A DNA stretch of 39,063 nucleotides from Bacteroidota bacterium (lineage in GTDB: Bacteria > Bacteroidota > Bacteroidia > Bacteroidales > UBA7960), in NCBI GenBank assembly GCA_007694165.1, contig RECE01000193.1, forward strand, positions 1 to 39,063, read 5' to 3'. Shown one piece after another: positions 24,845 to 33,518 of the stretch. Position 1 is the stretch's first letter. Each line of letters begins with the position of its first letter. A model generated the notes under the pieces. It made no database searches, was not told where the DNA came from, and was given only the letters and a program-made list of their open reading frames with translations. The translations under genes were made by a program, and so were the position numbers.

Positions 24845-27103
24845 ATGACAAAAAAAAAGACACAAGATTTCCGAAAGTACATCCAGGCTTTCTGGATGAT
24901 AATGCTTGCACCAGTAATTATAGCGATTCTGGTTTTTAGCACCATATCGCTGGGTTGGTGGGGATTTATGCCCACTTTTGAAGAGCTTGAGAATCCCAAG
25001 AGCAACCTTGCCAGTGAGATTTATTCTTCGGATGGTGAGCTGCTGGGCACCTACTACATCCACAATCGCTCCAATGTAGAGTTTGATGATTTGCACACCA
25101 ACGTAGTGCACGCGCTGCTTGCCACTGAGGACATCAGGTTTCACAATCACTCAGGGGTTGATGTCCGCAGCATCATGAGGGTAGTATTTCGCAATATTAT
25201 TGGAGGAAAACGCAGTGCGGGAGGTGGGAGTACGATCAGTCAACAGCTGGCCAAAAACCTTTTCCCACGACAGGAAAGACCATCTACGGCTCAACTGGTG
25301 ATTATCAAACTCAAAGAATGGGTAACCGCAACCAAACTGGAGCGCAATTACACAAAAAACGAAATCATGGCCATGTATCTGAACACGGTAGATTTTGGCT
25401 CTCATGCTTTCGGAATAAAATCCGCGGCGAAAACATATTTCAACTCATCCCCTGATTCGCTCAAAGTGGAAGAGTCAGCCATGCTCATTGGAATGTTGCA
25501 GGCCCCAAGCTGGTTTCATCCGGTGCGAAATCCTGAAAGAGCTACCATGAGAAGGAACGTGGTGCTGAGCCAGATGGCCCGCTACGGTTTCATTTCCCCC
25601 GTTGAATTTGATTCCATCAGAGAATTACCCCTTGACATGTCCCACTTTCAGATCCAGGACCAGAATACAGGTCTTGCAACCTATTTCAGGGAAGTACTGC
25701 GTCATCAGCTGGTTCAGTGGTCGCAAACCCGGATGAAACCTGACGGAACCAACTATAACATTTATCGCGACGGTTTAAAAATATATACCACCGTTGACAG
25801 CCGGATGCAGAAACACGCTGAGGGCGCCGTGGCAGAACATATGGGTGGCTATCTGCAAAAAGAGTTTTTCAACCACTGGAAAGGGTTTACCCATGCTCCT
25901 TTTGGCACCGACCTGACCCAGGAGGAAGTCAGCAGGCTTATGAATAATTCCATGCGCCGCACCGACAGATACAGGTATCTGCGACGAATGGAGGTCTCTG
26001 AAGACTCTATCAGGAAAAACTTCAATACCCCCACTGCCATGAGAATATTCGCATGGAAGGGAGAAGTAGATACCATTATGACACCCCTGGATTCCATCAG
26101 GTATTACAAGCATTTTCTCAATACCGGCGTAATGGCAGTAGAACCTCAAACCGGGCATGTGAAAGCCTATGTGGGGGGTATAGATTTTAAGCATTTTAAA
26201 TACGACCATGTTACACAAAGCCGCAGACAGGTAGGTTCTACATTTAAACCTTTTCTTTACACCCTTGCGATGCAGGAGGGAGAATACGGACCTTGTACGG
26301 AAGTGCCCAACACCCCGGTTTCCTTTGAGCTGGCTGATGGCTCCGTCTGGACACCCAAAAACTCCACCGACAGAAGAGAAGGAGAAATGGTTACCCTAAA
26401 GTGGGCCCTGGCCAACTCTGTCAATTACATCTCGGCATACCTCATCAAAAGGTATTCTCCCCATGCCCTCATCAGGCTGGTCAACAATATGGGCATCAAC
26501 GTACCCATGGATGCTGTTCCTGCAATCAGCCTGGGCACGCCCGATATTTCTGTTTACGACATGGTAGGGGCCATGACTACCTATGCCAACAAAGGAATTT
26601 ATATCAAACCCAGTTTTATAACCCACATCGAAGACCACAACGGAAACCTTATAGAATCTTTTATTCCCGATCAAAATGAAGCGATGAATGAGCAAACAGC
26701 CTATCTGATGCTTGAACTGATGAAAGGGGTCGTGGAAAGCGGAACAGGGCAAAGATTGCGTTTCCGCTATAATCTTACCAATCCTATCGCAGGAAAAACC
26801 GGAACTACACAGAACAACTCCGACGGATGGTTTATCGGCCTTACCCCCGACCTGGTTGCAGGAGTTTGGGTAGGAGCCGAAGACAGGGGAATCAGATTCA
26901 GGAACATTGCACTGGGACAGGGTGCAAATATGGCGCTGCCCATCTGGGCGCTCTTTATGCAAAGGGTTTACGAAGACCCATCGCTGGAGATTTCTCAGGG
27001 CGACTTCGAGCCTCCCCTTCAAGCCATTCCTTTTGAAACCAACTGCGACAACATTCAGCGGGAAAGAAGCCCTTCAAGAATATTTGACCAGGATATTTTC
27101 TGA
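24845..27103 (+). CDS. mrcA: Class A penicillin-binding protein 1A (transglycosylase/transpeptidase)
   Basis: Bifunctional peptidoglycan synthase, 752 aa, anchored by one N-terminal membrane segment (about 18-40). The GT51 domain (about 60-245) has ATEDIRFHNHSGVD with the catalytic Glu near 95 and RSAGGGSTISQQLAKNL. The transpeptidase domain (about 430-700) has the nucleophile Ser in GSTFKP (near 465), SVN near 525 and KTGTTQNN near 650. A linker region (about 300-420) between the domains is longer than in minimal PBPs. It is the last gene of the holB-ricT-gldH-PBP1A series and is followed by a perfect terminator shared with cysN. Confidence 0.96.
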   Translation: MTKKKTQDFRKYIQAFWMIMLAPVIIAILVFSTISLGWWGFMPTFEELENPKSNLASEIYSSDGELLGTYYIHNRSNVEFDDLHTNVVHALLATEDIRFHNHSGVDVRSIMRVVFRNIIGGKRSAGGGSTISQQLAKNLFPRQERPSTAQLVIIKLKEWVTATKLERNYTKNEIMAMYLNTVDFGSHAFGIKSAAKTYFNSSPDSLKVEESAMLIGMLQAPSWFHPVRNPERATMRRNVVLSQMARYGFISPVEFDSIRELPLDMSHFQIQDQNTGLATYFREVLRHQLVQWSQTRMKPDGTNYNIYRDGLKIYTTVDSRMQKHAEGAVAEHMGGYLQKEFFNHWKGFTHAPFGTDLTQEEVSRLMNNSMRRTDRYRYLRRMEVSEDSIRKNFNTPTAMRIFAWKGEVDTIMTPLDSIRYYKHFLNTGVMAVEPQTGHVKAYVGGIDFKHFKYDHVTQSRRQVGSTFKPFLYTLAMQEGEYGPCTEVPNTPVSFELADGSVWTPKNSTDRREGEMVTLKWALANSVNYISAYLIKRYSPHALIRLVNNMGINVPMDAVPAISLGTPDISVYDMVGAMTTYANKGIYIKPSFITHIEDHNGNLIESFIPDQNEAMNEQTAYLMLELMKGVVESGTGQRLRFRYNLTNPIAGKTGTTQNNSDGWFIGLTPDLVAGVWVGAEDRGIRFRNIALGQGANMALPIWALFMQRVYEDPSLEISQGDFEPPLQAIPFETNCDNIQRERSPSRIFDQDIF

Positions 27104-27122
27104 CAAAAATAAACTCACAAGA

Positions 27123-27158
27123 AAGAAGCCCGGTGTTGCAATTAACACCGGGCTTCTT
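27123..27158. terminator. Bidirectional intrinsic terminator between PBP1A and cysN
   Basis: AAGAAGCCCGGTGTT (27123-27137) and AACACCGGGCTTCTT (27144-27158) pair perfectly over 15 bp around the loop GCAATT. TTGTTGAATCTTTTTT follows on the plus strand. It serves the two convergent genes. Confidence 0.9.
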
Positions 27159-27215
27159 GTTGAATCTTTTTTGAGGCAAACGGGGTTTGAATACCCTTGC
27201 TTACAAAGTCATTCC

Positions 27216-28490
27216 TCAAATAATCATACCTGCTCCCAGGGTCTCATGGGTGGCCTCATCAATAAAAATTACGCTGCCCGTATTGCGATTAAGCTGGTAT
27301 TTGTCGAAAAACAAAGGCTGAGTGGTACGTATAGAAATCCGTCCAATGTCATTTATTCCAATCTCCTTGTCATCCTGAATCCGGTGCAAAGTGTTGACAT
27401 CAATCTTATAATGAATTTTTTTGATGACACACCTGGCATCCCGAGTTGTATGTTTAATGCTGTATTTTCCGTTTAGCTGCAGTTTTTTGGCATTCATCCA
27501 GCACACCATCACATCAATATCCTGGCTAACCTCAGGCTTATTGTTCTCTCTTGAAATCATATCCCCGCGGCTAATGTCAAGCTCATCTTCCAGGCGAATA
27601 CTGACAGACATGGGGGCAAATGCTTCCTTTACCGGTCCGTCAGGCCCCTCAATGGATTTTATGTGGGTGGTAAAACCCGAAGGCAATACCATCACCTTGT
27701 CGCCGGGTTTAAAAATGCCACCGGCAATCCTACCTGCGTAGGCGCGGTAATCATGAAAGTCGTTGTTATAAGGGCGGATAACAAGCTGAACAGGGAAGCG
27801 ACAATCCACAAGGTTTAAATCGCTGCCGATATGTATGGTCTCAAGCAGGTACATGAGGGTGGGACCTCCGTACCAATTCATGTTGACTGATTTATCTACC
27901 ACATTATCACCATTGAGGGCACTTATGGGAATAAATTGAATATCCTTAACATTGAGTTTGGAAGCAAAAGTCTGGAACTGTTTTTTGATTTGCTCAAAAA
28001 CAGCCTCATCATAATCCACCAGGTCCATCTTGTTAATGCACATTACCATGTGAGGGATACCCAGCAAAGAAGCAATGAAAGCATGCCTGCGTGTCTGCTC
28101 TATCACCCCTTTTCTGGCATCCACCAAAATAATGGCAAGGTTGGCAGTAGAAGCTCCGGTTACCATATTACGTGTATACTGTATATGTCCGGGAGTGTCG
28201 GCAATGATAAATTTACGTTTGGGAGTAGCAAAATACCTGTACGCAACATCAATGGTTATTCCCTGCTCCCGCTCTGCTTTCAATCCATCGGTAAGCAGGG
28301 CAAGATTGACGTACTCTTCTCCCCTTCTCTCGCTGGTAAGCCTGATGGCTTCGTATTGATCTTCAAAAATAGATTTGCTGTCGTATAGCAGCCTGCCTAT
28401 CAGTGTACTTTTACCATCATCTACACTTCCGGCAGTGGTAAAACGGAGCAGCTCCATATCCAGGTAGCCGTTTGAGCTAAACTTATTCAT
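27216..28490 (-). CDS. cysN: Sulfate adenylyltransferase subunit 1 (GTPase)
   Basis: Large subunit of ATP sulfurylase; GTP hydrolysis drives CysD to make adenylyl sulfate (APS). At 424 aa it is the non-fused form, without a CysC domain. The elongation-factor-like GTPase motifs are present: GSVDDGKST at 21-29, DTPGHIQYTRNM, and NKMDLVD. The switch region AEREQGITIDVAYRYF is typical of CysN. Two beta-barrel domains follow (about 235-424). It is the last gene of cysC-cysD-cysN, 127 bp after cysD, a longer gap than between the first two. Confidence 0.96.
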   Translation of the reverse strand: MNKFSSNGYLDMELLRFTTAGSVDDGKSTLIGRLLYDSKSIFEDQYEAIRLTSERRGEEYVNLALLTDGLKAEREQGITIDVAYRYFATPKRKFIIADTPGHIQYTRNMVTGASTANLAIILVDARKGVIEQTRRHAFIASLLGIPHMVMCINKMDLVDYDEAVFEQIKKQFQTFASKLNVKDIQFIPISALNGDNVVDKSVNMNWYGGPTLMYLLETIHIGSDLNLVDCRFPVQLVIRPYNNDFHDYRAYAGRIAGGIFKPGDKVMVLPSGFTTHIKSIEGPDGPVKEAFAPMSVSIRLEDELDISRGDMISRENNKPEVSQDIDVMVCWMNAKKLQLNGKYSIKHTTRDARCVIKKIHYKIDVNTLHRIQDDKEIGINDIGRISIRTTQPLFFDKYQLNRNTGSVIFIDEATHETLGAGMII

Positions 28491-28617
28491 ATCTCGTGTT
28501 TTTTACTTTATGTTATTTTCTGCAGACCACACCCACAATTTATTGATGCAGGCGGCCTGGTCAGGTGGGTTGAACAAAAGCCAAAGGATAACAGTAGACA
28601 ACCCGCATAGGAAGGGA

Positions 28618-29523
28618 TTAAAAATACCCTTCTCTTTTGCGATCTTCCATGGCTGTTTCAGAACGCTTGTCATCAGCCCTTGTGCCCCGCTCAGTCTGGC
28701 GGGCTGCCGCGACCTCCTCGATTATTTCTTCAATACTGGAGGCACCAGAAAGAGCGGCACCTGTGCAGCTCATGTCGCCAATGGTACGAAACCGGATTTT
28801 CATTTTTTCCCACTTTTCGCCTTTTTGAAGCTGAAGGTACTCACTTCTGGCAAGCAATACCCCTTTGCGATTTACACATTCGCGGTAGTGACTGAAGTAG
28901 AGTGACGGCATCGGGATGTTTTCCAGCAATATATACTGCCACACATCCATTTCTGTCCAGTTGCTCAGGGGGAATACCCTGAAATGCTCACCCTGGTATT
29001 TTTTTCCGTTGAAGAGGTTCCACAGCTCAGGTCGCTGGTTTTTGGGATCCCACTGTCCAAATTCATCACGGTGGCTGAAAAACCGCTCTTTAGCCCGGGC
29101 CTTTTCTTCATCGCGTCTTCCTCCTCCCATGGCTGCATCAAAATCGTGCTCTTCCATGGCATCAAGCAGTGTAACAGTTTGCAGCACATTACGACTTGCG
29201 TTAATGCCGATCTCTTCTGCTACCCTGCCATTATTAATAGACTCCTGCACACTTCCCACCAGCAGACGGGCCTTTAGCCTGGCCACCAGTTCATCACGAT
29301 ACTGCAGGGTTTCGGGAAAATTGTGCCCGGTGTCAATATGCAGCAGCGGAAAAGGAAGACCTGCAGGATAGAAAGCTTTGTAGGCAATATGGAGCATAAC
29401 AATGGAATCTTTACCCCCGGAAAACAACAGCACCGGTTTTTCAAATTGCGCCACTACCTCACGAATCACAAATAAGGATTCGGCTTCCAGCTCTTTTATA
29501 TGCTTCAGATTATAGGATTGCAT
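28618..29523 (-). CDS. cysD: Sulfate adenylyltransferase subunit 2
   Basis: Catalytic PP-loop subunit of ATP sulfurylase, forming APS from ATP and sulfate, 301 aa, normal length. SGGKDS at 35-40 is the PP-loop, followed by LLHIDTGHNFPETLQYRD. RRDEEKARAKERFFS and FPLSNWTEMDVWQYI are CysD hallmarks, and the C-terminal RFRTIGDMSCTGA plus ERGTRADDKRS complete it. It starts 7 bp after cysC and forms one operon with cysC and cysN. Confidence 0.97.
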   Translation of the reverse strand: MQSYNLKHIKELEAESLFVIREVVAQFEKPVLLFSGGKDSIVMLHIAYKAFYPAGLPFPLLHIDTGHNFPETLQYRDELVARLKARLLVGSVQESINNGRVAEEIGINASRNVLQTVTLLDAMEEHDFDAAMGGGRRDEEKARAKERFFSHRDEFGQWDPKNQRPELWNLFNGKKYQGEHFRVFPLSNWTEMDVWQYILLENIPMPSLYFSHYRECVNRKGVLLARSEYLQLQKGEKWEKMKIRFRTIGDMSCTGAALSGASSIEEIIEEVAAARQTERGTRADDKRSETAMEDRKREGYF

Positions 29524-29530
29524 TTTTCTG

Positions 29531-30148
29531 TTATGTTGATTGTTGGTTAGTAATTATCGGCAAAATAAATCCGACAAATTGATTGACCAGTTCATTTTTA
29601 CTGAAAATTTCAGTATTTAGCTCAAAATCCGGCTTTTCAGGAGGCTCATAAGGAGAATCAATTCCTGTAAAATCGGGTAACTGATTGTTTCTGGCCTTTT
29701 TATAAAGCCCCTTGGGATCTCTTTTTTCGCACAGATCCAGAGGAGCATTGACAAATACCTCAATATAGTCCTCCGGTCCAATGATTTTCTTTGCCAGATG
29801 CCGGATATGGCGGGTAGGAGAGATAAAACAATTGATTACCACAATCCCTGCTTCCAGAAAAATCCTGGAAAGATGGGCTACCCGGTGAATGTTTTGCAGC
29901 CTCCCCTCCAAACTAAAGTCCAGATCGCGGTTGATAGTAGCCCTTATGATATCAGCATCGAACACCTGAGTGAGGATACCTTTTTCTGCGAGCCGCTTTT
30001 CGATGTCAATGGCCAGTGTAGTCTTTCCCGAACCCGACAAGCCCGTCATCCAGATTACTTTGGCTTTCTGCTTCAGGATCGTCTCCTTCTCACCTCTGGT
30101 AACAAAAGGATTGCTAAGCCATGGATTTTGGGGTCTTTTTTGTGTCAT
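29531..30148 (-). CDS. cysC: Adenylylsulfate kinase (APS kinase)
   Basis: Phosphorylates APS to PAPS, for sulfate reduction or for sulfotransferases, 205 aa. GLSGSGKT (36-43) is the P-loop. The usual DGDNxR motif is DADIIR (64-69), keeping both Asp and the Arg but replacing the Gly and the Asn. INRDLDFSLEGRLQNIHRVAHL, FISPTRHIRHLAK and VFVNAPLDLCEKRDPKGLYKKA match the family. It leads the cysC-cysD-cysN operon, with a -7 promoter box at 30212-30205. No PAPS reductase, sulfotransferase or sulfate transporter lies in the window, so the use of PAPS is open. Confidence 0.92.
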   Translation of the reverse strand: MTQKRPQNPWLSNPFVTRGEKETILKQKAKVIWMTGLSGSGKTTLAIDIEKRLAEKGILTQVFDADIIRATINRDLDFSLEGRLQNIHRVAHLSRIFLEAGIVVINCFISPTRHIRHLAKKIIGPEDYIEVFVNAPLDLCEKRDPKGLYKKARNNQLPDFTGIDSPYEPPEKPDFELNTEIFSKNELVNQFVGFILPIITNQQST

Positions 30149-30204
30149 CGCTACTACAACCGCAAATTAAACAAACAGTTAACTCTCTGTAATATTACGT
30201 GTTG

Positions 30205-30212
30205 CAAAAGTA
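30205..30212 (-). promoter_or_regulatory. cysCDN -7 promoter box (TACTTTTG)
   Basis: On the minus strand TACTTTTG (30212-30205) is an exact -7 match, 56 bp before the cysC ATG. The leader is short, about 50 nt, and shows no terminator hairpin, in contrast to the serine acetyltransferase leader. Confidence 0.5.
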
Positions 30213-30283
30213 TAAAAAATTACTACAAAGCTGAAAATTCAAAATTGTACGATAAGTAATATTTATGAATAAAAAATTTGGAC

Positions 30284-30291
30284 TAAATTTG
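30284..30291 (+). promoter_or_regulatory. -7 promoter box (TAAATTTG) for the acyltransferase gene
   Basis: Exact TAnnTTTG match 36 bp before the ATG at 30328. No convincing -33 element is seen at 19-21 bp. Confidence 0.45.
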
Positions 30292-30327
30292 CCATCTTAC
30301 TAGTATTTTTCCCAAAAACGATAAATT

Positions 30328-30900
30328 ATGCGCCGCCTTGCAATATGGATATTAGGTCTTATGGGCTGGAAGGTTACCCAGGATATGCCTCAGGGCATAT
30401 CCAAAGCTGTGGTTGTCATGGCTCCCCACACCAGCAACTGGGATTTTGTGTATGGAAGATTGGGATTTGCCAAATGGGGAATTACGCCACGGATGATGAT
30501 AAAAAAGGAGGCATTCTTTTTCCCCCTTGGAGTTTTACTTAGAGCACTGGGTGCTTTTCCCATTGACAGAGGTTTTAGCACGGGAACCATAAAACGGGTT
30601 ACCGCTCTTATCAATGAGTCAGATTCCTTTTTTCTGCTCATTGCGCCCGAAGGAACCCGCAAACTGGCAAAAAACTGGAAAAAAGGATTTTATTTTGTCG
30701 CACAACAAGCCAAGGTTCCTATTATATGTGGCTATCTGGATTATAAGACCAAAACCGGGGGCATGGGTCTGATGCTTTATCCAACGGGTGATTATGATGC
30801 TGACCTGAAGAAGATCCAGGACTTTTACAAAGACAAACAAGCCAAACACCCTGAAAAATTTAGCCTTTCGCCGCAAAACCTGAAGAAAAACCAGGGTTAA
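30328..30900 (+). CDS. 1-acyl-sn-glycerol-3-phosphate acyltransferase-like protein (PlsC family)
   Basis: A 190-aa acyltransferase of the PlsC/LPLAT superfamily. The catalytic HX4D motif is HTSNWD (about 32-37), the substrate-binding block is FPLGVLLRALGAFPIDR and the third motif is APEGTRK (about 109-115). This short form with HTSNWD is usual in Bacteroidota and may acylate lysophosphatidate or another lipid; it is probably not the only PlsC of the cell (inference). Its TAA overlaps the stop codon of the convergent barrel gene by three bases (stops share 30898-30899), so no room exists for a terminator between them. Confidence 0.87.
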   Translation: MRRLAIWILGLMGWKVTQDMPQGISKAVVVMAPHTSNWDFVYGRLGFAKWGITPRMMIKKEAFFFPLGVLLRALGAFPIDRGFSTGTIKRVTALINESDSFFLLIAPEGTRKLAKNWKKGFYFVAQQAKVPIICGYLDYKTKTGGMGLMLYPTGDYDADLKKIQDFYKDKQAKHPEKFSLSPQNLKKNQG

Positions 30901-31874
30901 GAACCCCTGAGTATTTCATGCAGATTGAGCCTTAAAAAGATATTGTACTGGGGTTTAATTTCATTGTTGAGCCCCACGTTAATCTGGCTAAGACTCACAG
31001 ACCCACCCAGCCGAAAGCTGAAGCTGTCACTCACTTCGAAATTGAGTCCGGCCCCGGTATAAATTCCGAAACCCATGCCATAGTCACGGATACCATAAAT
31101 CTCACTTCTTATTTCTCTTATGTTGAATTGTATACCACTAACATTCACCCGATTTTCTATGATTTTGGTATCCGTAATATTGAGACCACTTTCTATGAAC
31201 GGATGGATGTAAGAGGAAGTATACAATGTGTATTGAAACCCCAGCCGCAACTCAATACGCTCCTCCACACCGTAAATATCAGAAAGCAAACGAAAGGGTT
31301 CAGAGGTAGAAGTGAACTTATCTGTAATGATGGTAAATTTGTCTGCAGCGGTAAGCCTGGTGTAATTGAATTCTCCCAGTACAGCAAAACTCCTGTTGAA
31401 TGAAAATCCACCGAAAAACCCTATGAGCAACCCGGGATCGTAGCGCATGTTTTGCGGCAGGTCTCCAATTTCAAAGGTTTCGATGATCTCTTCCACATTG
31501 GCAATCAGCCTGTCGCGATTGTAATACCTGTTAAGAGCCGACTCAACGGTGTGCTCTCCATTACTGTGATTTCCTGACCCATCATAATACCTGGCAGTAG
31601 AGGGATGGGCAAAATAGCCACCAAAGCTGATGCCGTATATCCAGCGAAGAGTAGGTGCATTGTCCGTGTTATAATTTTGCAGTTTAAGTTCCTGACCGTA
31701 AGCCTGTGAAGGGAATGAGGCAAATGCACCCGGAAAAACCGGGAAAAAAAGCATAAAGCAAAGCCCTGCAACAGCAAAACAAATGTTTGCCTTTGCCAAC
31801 CCGGGATACCTGATGGCAGAACCACCAGGTTTTTTTGTTGAAATAGCGTTATTTATATTATTGTTTTTATACAT
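30897..31874 (-). CDS. Outer-membrane beta-barrel protein
   Basis: A 325-aa protein with a signal-like hydrophobic segment (about 27-50, ending near QAYGQ) after a basic, Asn-rich N-terminus, then alternating amphipathic strands to the end: FFGGFSFNRSFAVLGEFNYT, RIELRLGFQYTLY, YIHPFIESGLNIT, GMGFGIYTGAGLNFEV and SFRLGGSVSLSQ. The last residues, NIFLRLNLHEIL, look like a terminal strand. This pattern fits the PorT/OmpA-type 8-strand barrels of Bacteroidota, but no specific family is certain. The ATG at 31874 is preferred because a -7 box lies at 31920-31913. Function unknown. Confidence 0.72.
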   Translation of the reverse strand: MYKNNNINNAISTKKPGGSAIRYPGLAKANICFAVAGLCFMLFFPVFPGAFASFPSQAYGQELKLQNYNTDNAPTLRWIYGISFGGYFAHPSTARYYDGSGNHSNGEHTVESALNRYYNRDRLIANVEEIIETFEIGDLPQNMRYDPGLLIGFFGGFSFNRSFAVLGEFNYTRLTAADKFTIITDKFTSTSEPFRLLSDIYGVEERIELRLGFQYTLYTSSYIHPFIESGLNITDTKIIENRVNVSGIQFNIREIRSEIYGIRDYGMGFGIYTGAGLNFEVSDSFSFRLGGSVSLSQINVGLNNEIKPQYNIFLRLNLHEILRGS

Positions 31875-31912
31875 ATTGCATTCTGTTTCATAAGTGCCAT
31901 TTGCCGTTATTG

Positions 31913-31920
31913 CAAAGATA
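31913..31920 (-). promoter_or_regulatory. -7 promoter box (TATCTTTG) for the barrel gene
   Basis: Exact -7 match on the minus strand, about 39 bp before the ATG at 31874 and inside the longest open frame, so the first 21 codons of that frame are probably not translated. Confidence 0.5.
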
Positions 31921-32020
31921 CTGCATCGGATTGGCATTGATTCCGGTCAGTCAAATAACAATTCAACAAACAAAAAGTTATTTATGTAAATCTGTGGAAG
32001 CATTACTTTTCGGAGTGGAA

Positions 32021-33136
32021 TCACCTTTTAATGTCATTGAAATAAGTATCGAGCAAAATCTGTGCTGCCTGATAAGGAGTCAGCTTATTTTCCTCTATCA
32101 GCCTTAGTGTGGCGGGGGTTTTATCAACAACTCCGGGATGAAGGTAAAAATGATCCGATAAATATTGCTGAATGGATTCGTACATCTGATGCTTTTGCTG
32201 GCTTTTTCTCTTTTTCAGAAAGAATCCGCTTTGGTTAACATGAGCAAAAAAAGCATTGATCATGTCGTTCACCGTGTCGATACCTGTTTTTTTCAGGGAT
32301 GAGCATATTTCCACCGCGGGAGGCCATCCGGAGGCCGGAGGGGGAAAGAGGTGCAAGGCATTCTGATATTGCACTCTTGCATTTTGTGCCTTGATCAGGT
32401 TGTCACCGTCAGCTTTATTGATAACCATTCCATCACACATCTCCATGATTCCTCTTTTTATACCCTGCAGCTCATCGCCGGCGCCGGCCAGCATCAGGAG
32501 CAGGAAAAAATCTACCATGGAGTGGACCGCTGTTTCCGATTGCCCTACCCCCACGGTTTCCACCAGGATTCGGTCATACCCCGCGGCTTCGCACAGGATA
32601 ATGATCTCACGGGTTTTTCGGGCCACACCCCCCAGGGATCCAGCCGAGGGGCTGGGTCGAATAAAGGCATGTTCGTGGGTTGATAGCAACTCCATGCGGG
32701 TTTTGTCGCCCAGGATGCTGCCTTTGGATATTTCGCTGCTGGGATCCACAGCCAGCACAGCAATTTTGTGCCCCTTTTCGATCAGGTGCATTCCAAAGGC
32801 TTCAATAAAAGTGCTTTTCCCAACCCCTGGTACGCCTGTAATACCAATTCTCAGAGAACGGGACGACAAGGGAATACATTTTTCAATGATTTGCTGAGCT
32901 TTTTCATAATGTGCAGGCAAGGAACTCTCTACCAGTGTAATGGCCCTGCTGAGCATGGTCCGGTTTCCCTGGGCAATTCCCTTCACATAATCATCCACAC
33001 TCAACTCGTTGCTTTTTCGGGCCTGCATGGCACGGATGGCTTTTTCATTGATCACAGGGAGGCGCTCAACTCCCTTGTTGACTTTCAAAGCACTATCAAA
33101 TTTTTTATTTTCAGGGGTTTGCTTCTTTTCTGACAT
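32021..33136 (-). CDS. meaB: MeaB/ArgK-family G3E GTPase (methylmalonyl-CoA mutase chaperone)
   Basis: A 371-aa GTPase that protects and loads B12-dependent methylmalonyl-CoA mutase. GITGVPGVGKST is the P-loop, AVLAVDPSSEISKGSILGDKTRM and RPSPSAGSLGGVARKTRE are strong MeaB signatures, VETVGVGQSETAV follows, and NKADGDN is the base-recognition motif. The helical C-terminus (about 290-371) is the dimerisation arm. The ATG at 33136 is preferred over a TTG at 33145 because a -7 box lies at 33160-33153. The mutase subunits are not in the window, although meaB often sits beside them. Confidence 0.93.
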   Translation of the reverse strand: MSEKKQTPENKKFDSALKVNKGVERLPVINEKAIRAMQARKSNELSVDDYVKGIAQGNRTMLSRAITLVESSLPAHYEKAQQIIEKCIPLSSRSLRIGITGVPGVGKSTFIEAFGMHLIEKGHKIAVLAVDPSSEISKGSILGDKTRMELLSTHEHAFIRPSPSAGSLGGVARKTREIIILCEAAGYDRILVETVGVGQSETAVHSMVDFFLLLMLAGAGDELQGIKRGIMEMCDGMVINKADGDNLIKAQNARVQYQNALHLFPPPASGWPPAVEICSSLKKTGIDTVNDMINAFFAHVNQSGFFLKKRKSQQKHQMYESIQQYLSDHFYLHPGVVDKTPATLRLIEENKLTPYQAAQILLDTYFNDIKR

Positions 33137-33152
33137 GCCAATCAATTTTGTA

Positions 33153-33160
33153 CAAACCTA
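33153..33160 (-). promoter_or_regulatory. meaB -7 promoter box (TAGGTTTG)
   Basis: Exact TAnnTTTG match on the minus strand, 16 bp before the meaB ATG; the resulting leader would be very short, under 15 nt. Confidence 0.45.
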
Positions 33161-33397
33161 CACAATATTTTATTGTGAGAAAAAGTTTATTAAAGCAGAA
33201 TGTAAAGCACCACCAAAATTCCGCAAGCATGAATATTCCCAAACACTTATTCGCTTACCCTGTATGTATTCTCTGCTTTTCGTAAAATGCACTATTTCAA
33301 AGACACTTTTGAGTAAAGTTGGCATAAAAAACATTTCCCAAATGCTCTCCTTACATTCAAGGATAAAATAGCCGTGTGTTAGGCTAATTGACAACTG

Positions 33398-33426
33398 TTG
33401 ATTGAGAATTAATTTTGTTAACTTTG
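33398..33426 (+). promoter_or_regulatory. Promoter (TTG-18-TAACTTTG) of the coiled-coil gene
   Basis: TTG (33398-33400) and TAACTTTG (33419-33426) are 18 bp apart. The -7 box lies downstream of the first codon of the longest open frame (33402), so translation must begin later; the ATG at 33519 with a signal peptide fits. Confidence 0.6.
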
Positions 33427-33518
33427 TAGGAAAGAGTTCCTTTCAACAACAAACGATCAGGATGTATTCAAAAAATGCGGTCAATCGCATTGGTATTATA
33501 ATTATTAAAACTTGTTTT

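Larger units (their letters stand above)
33137..33518. other. Divergent intergenic region between meaB and the coiled-coil gene
   Basis: About 380 bases with the meaB -7 box (33153-33160) and the plus-strand promoter at 33398-33426. The 240 bases between them show no hairpin, repeat or credible reading frame. Confidence 0.5.

Noticed and set aside
27176-27230. Possible tRNA, from GGGTTTGAATACCC resembling a T-arm
   Set aside because: No matching acceptor, D or anticodon arms are found around it and it lies in the cysN terminator region.
26907-27476. A 189-codon frame across the PBP1A end, the terminator and cysN
   Set aside because: It runs through a perfect terminator hairpin and overlaps two firm genes.
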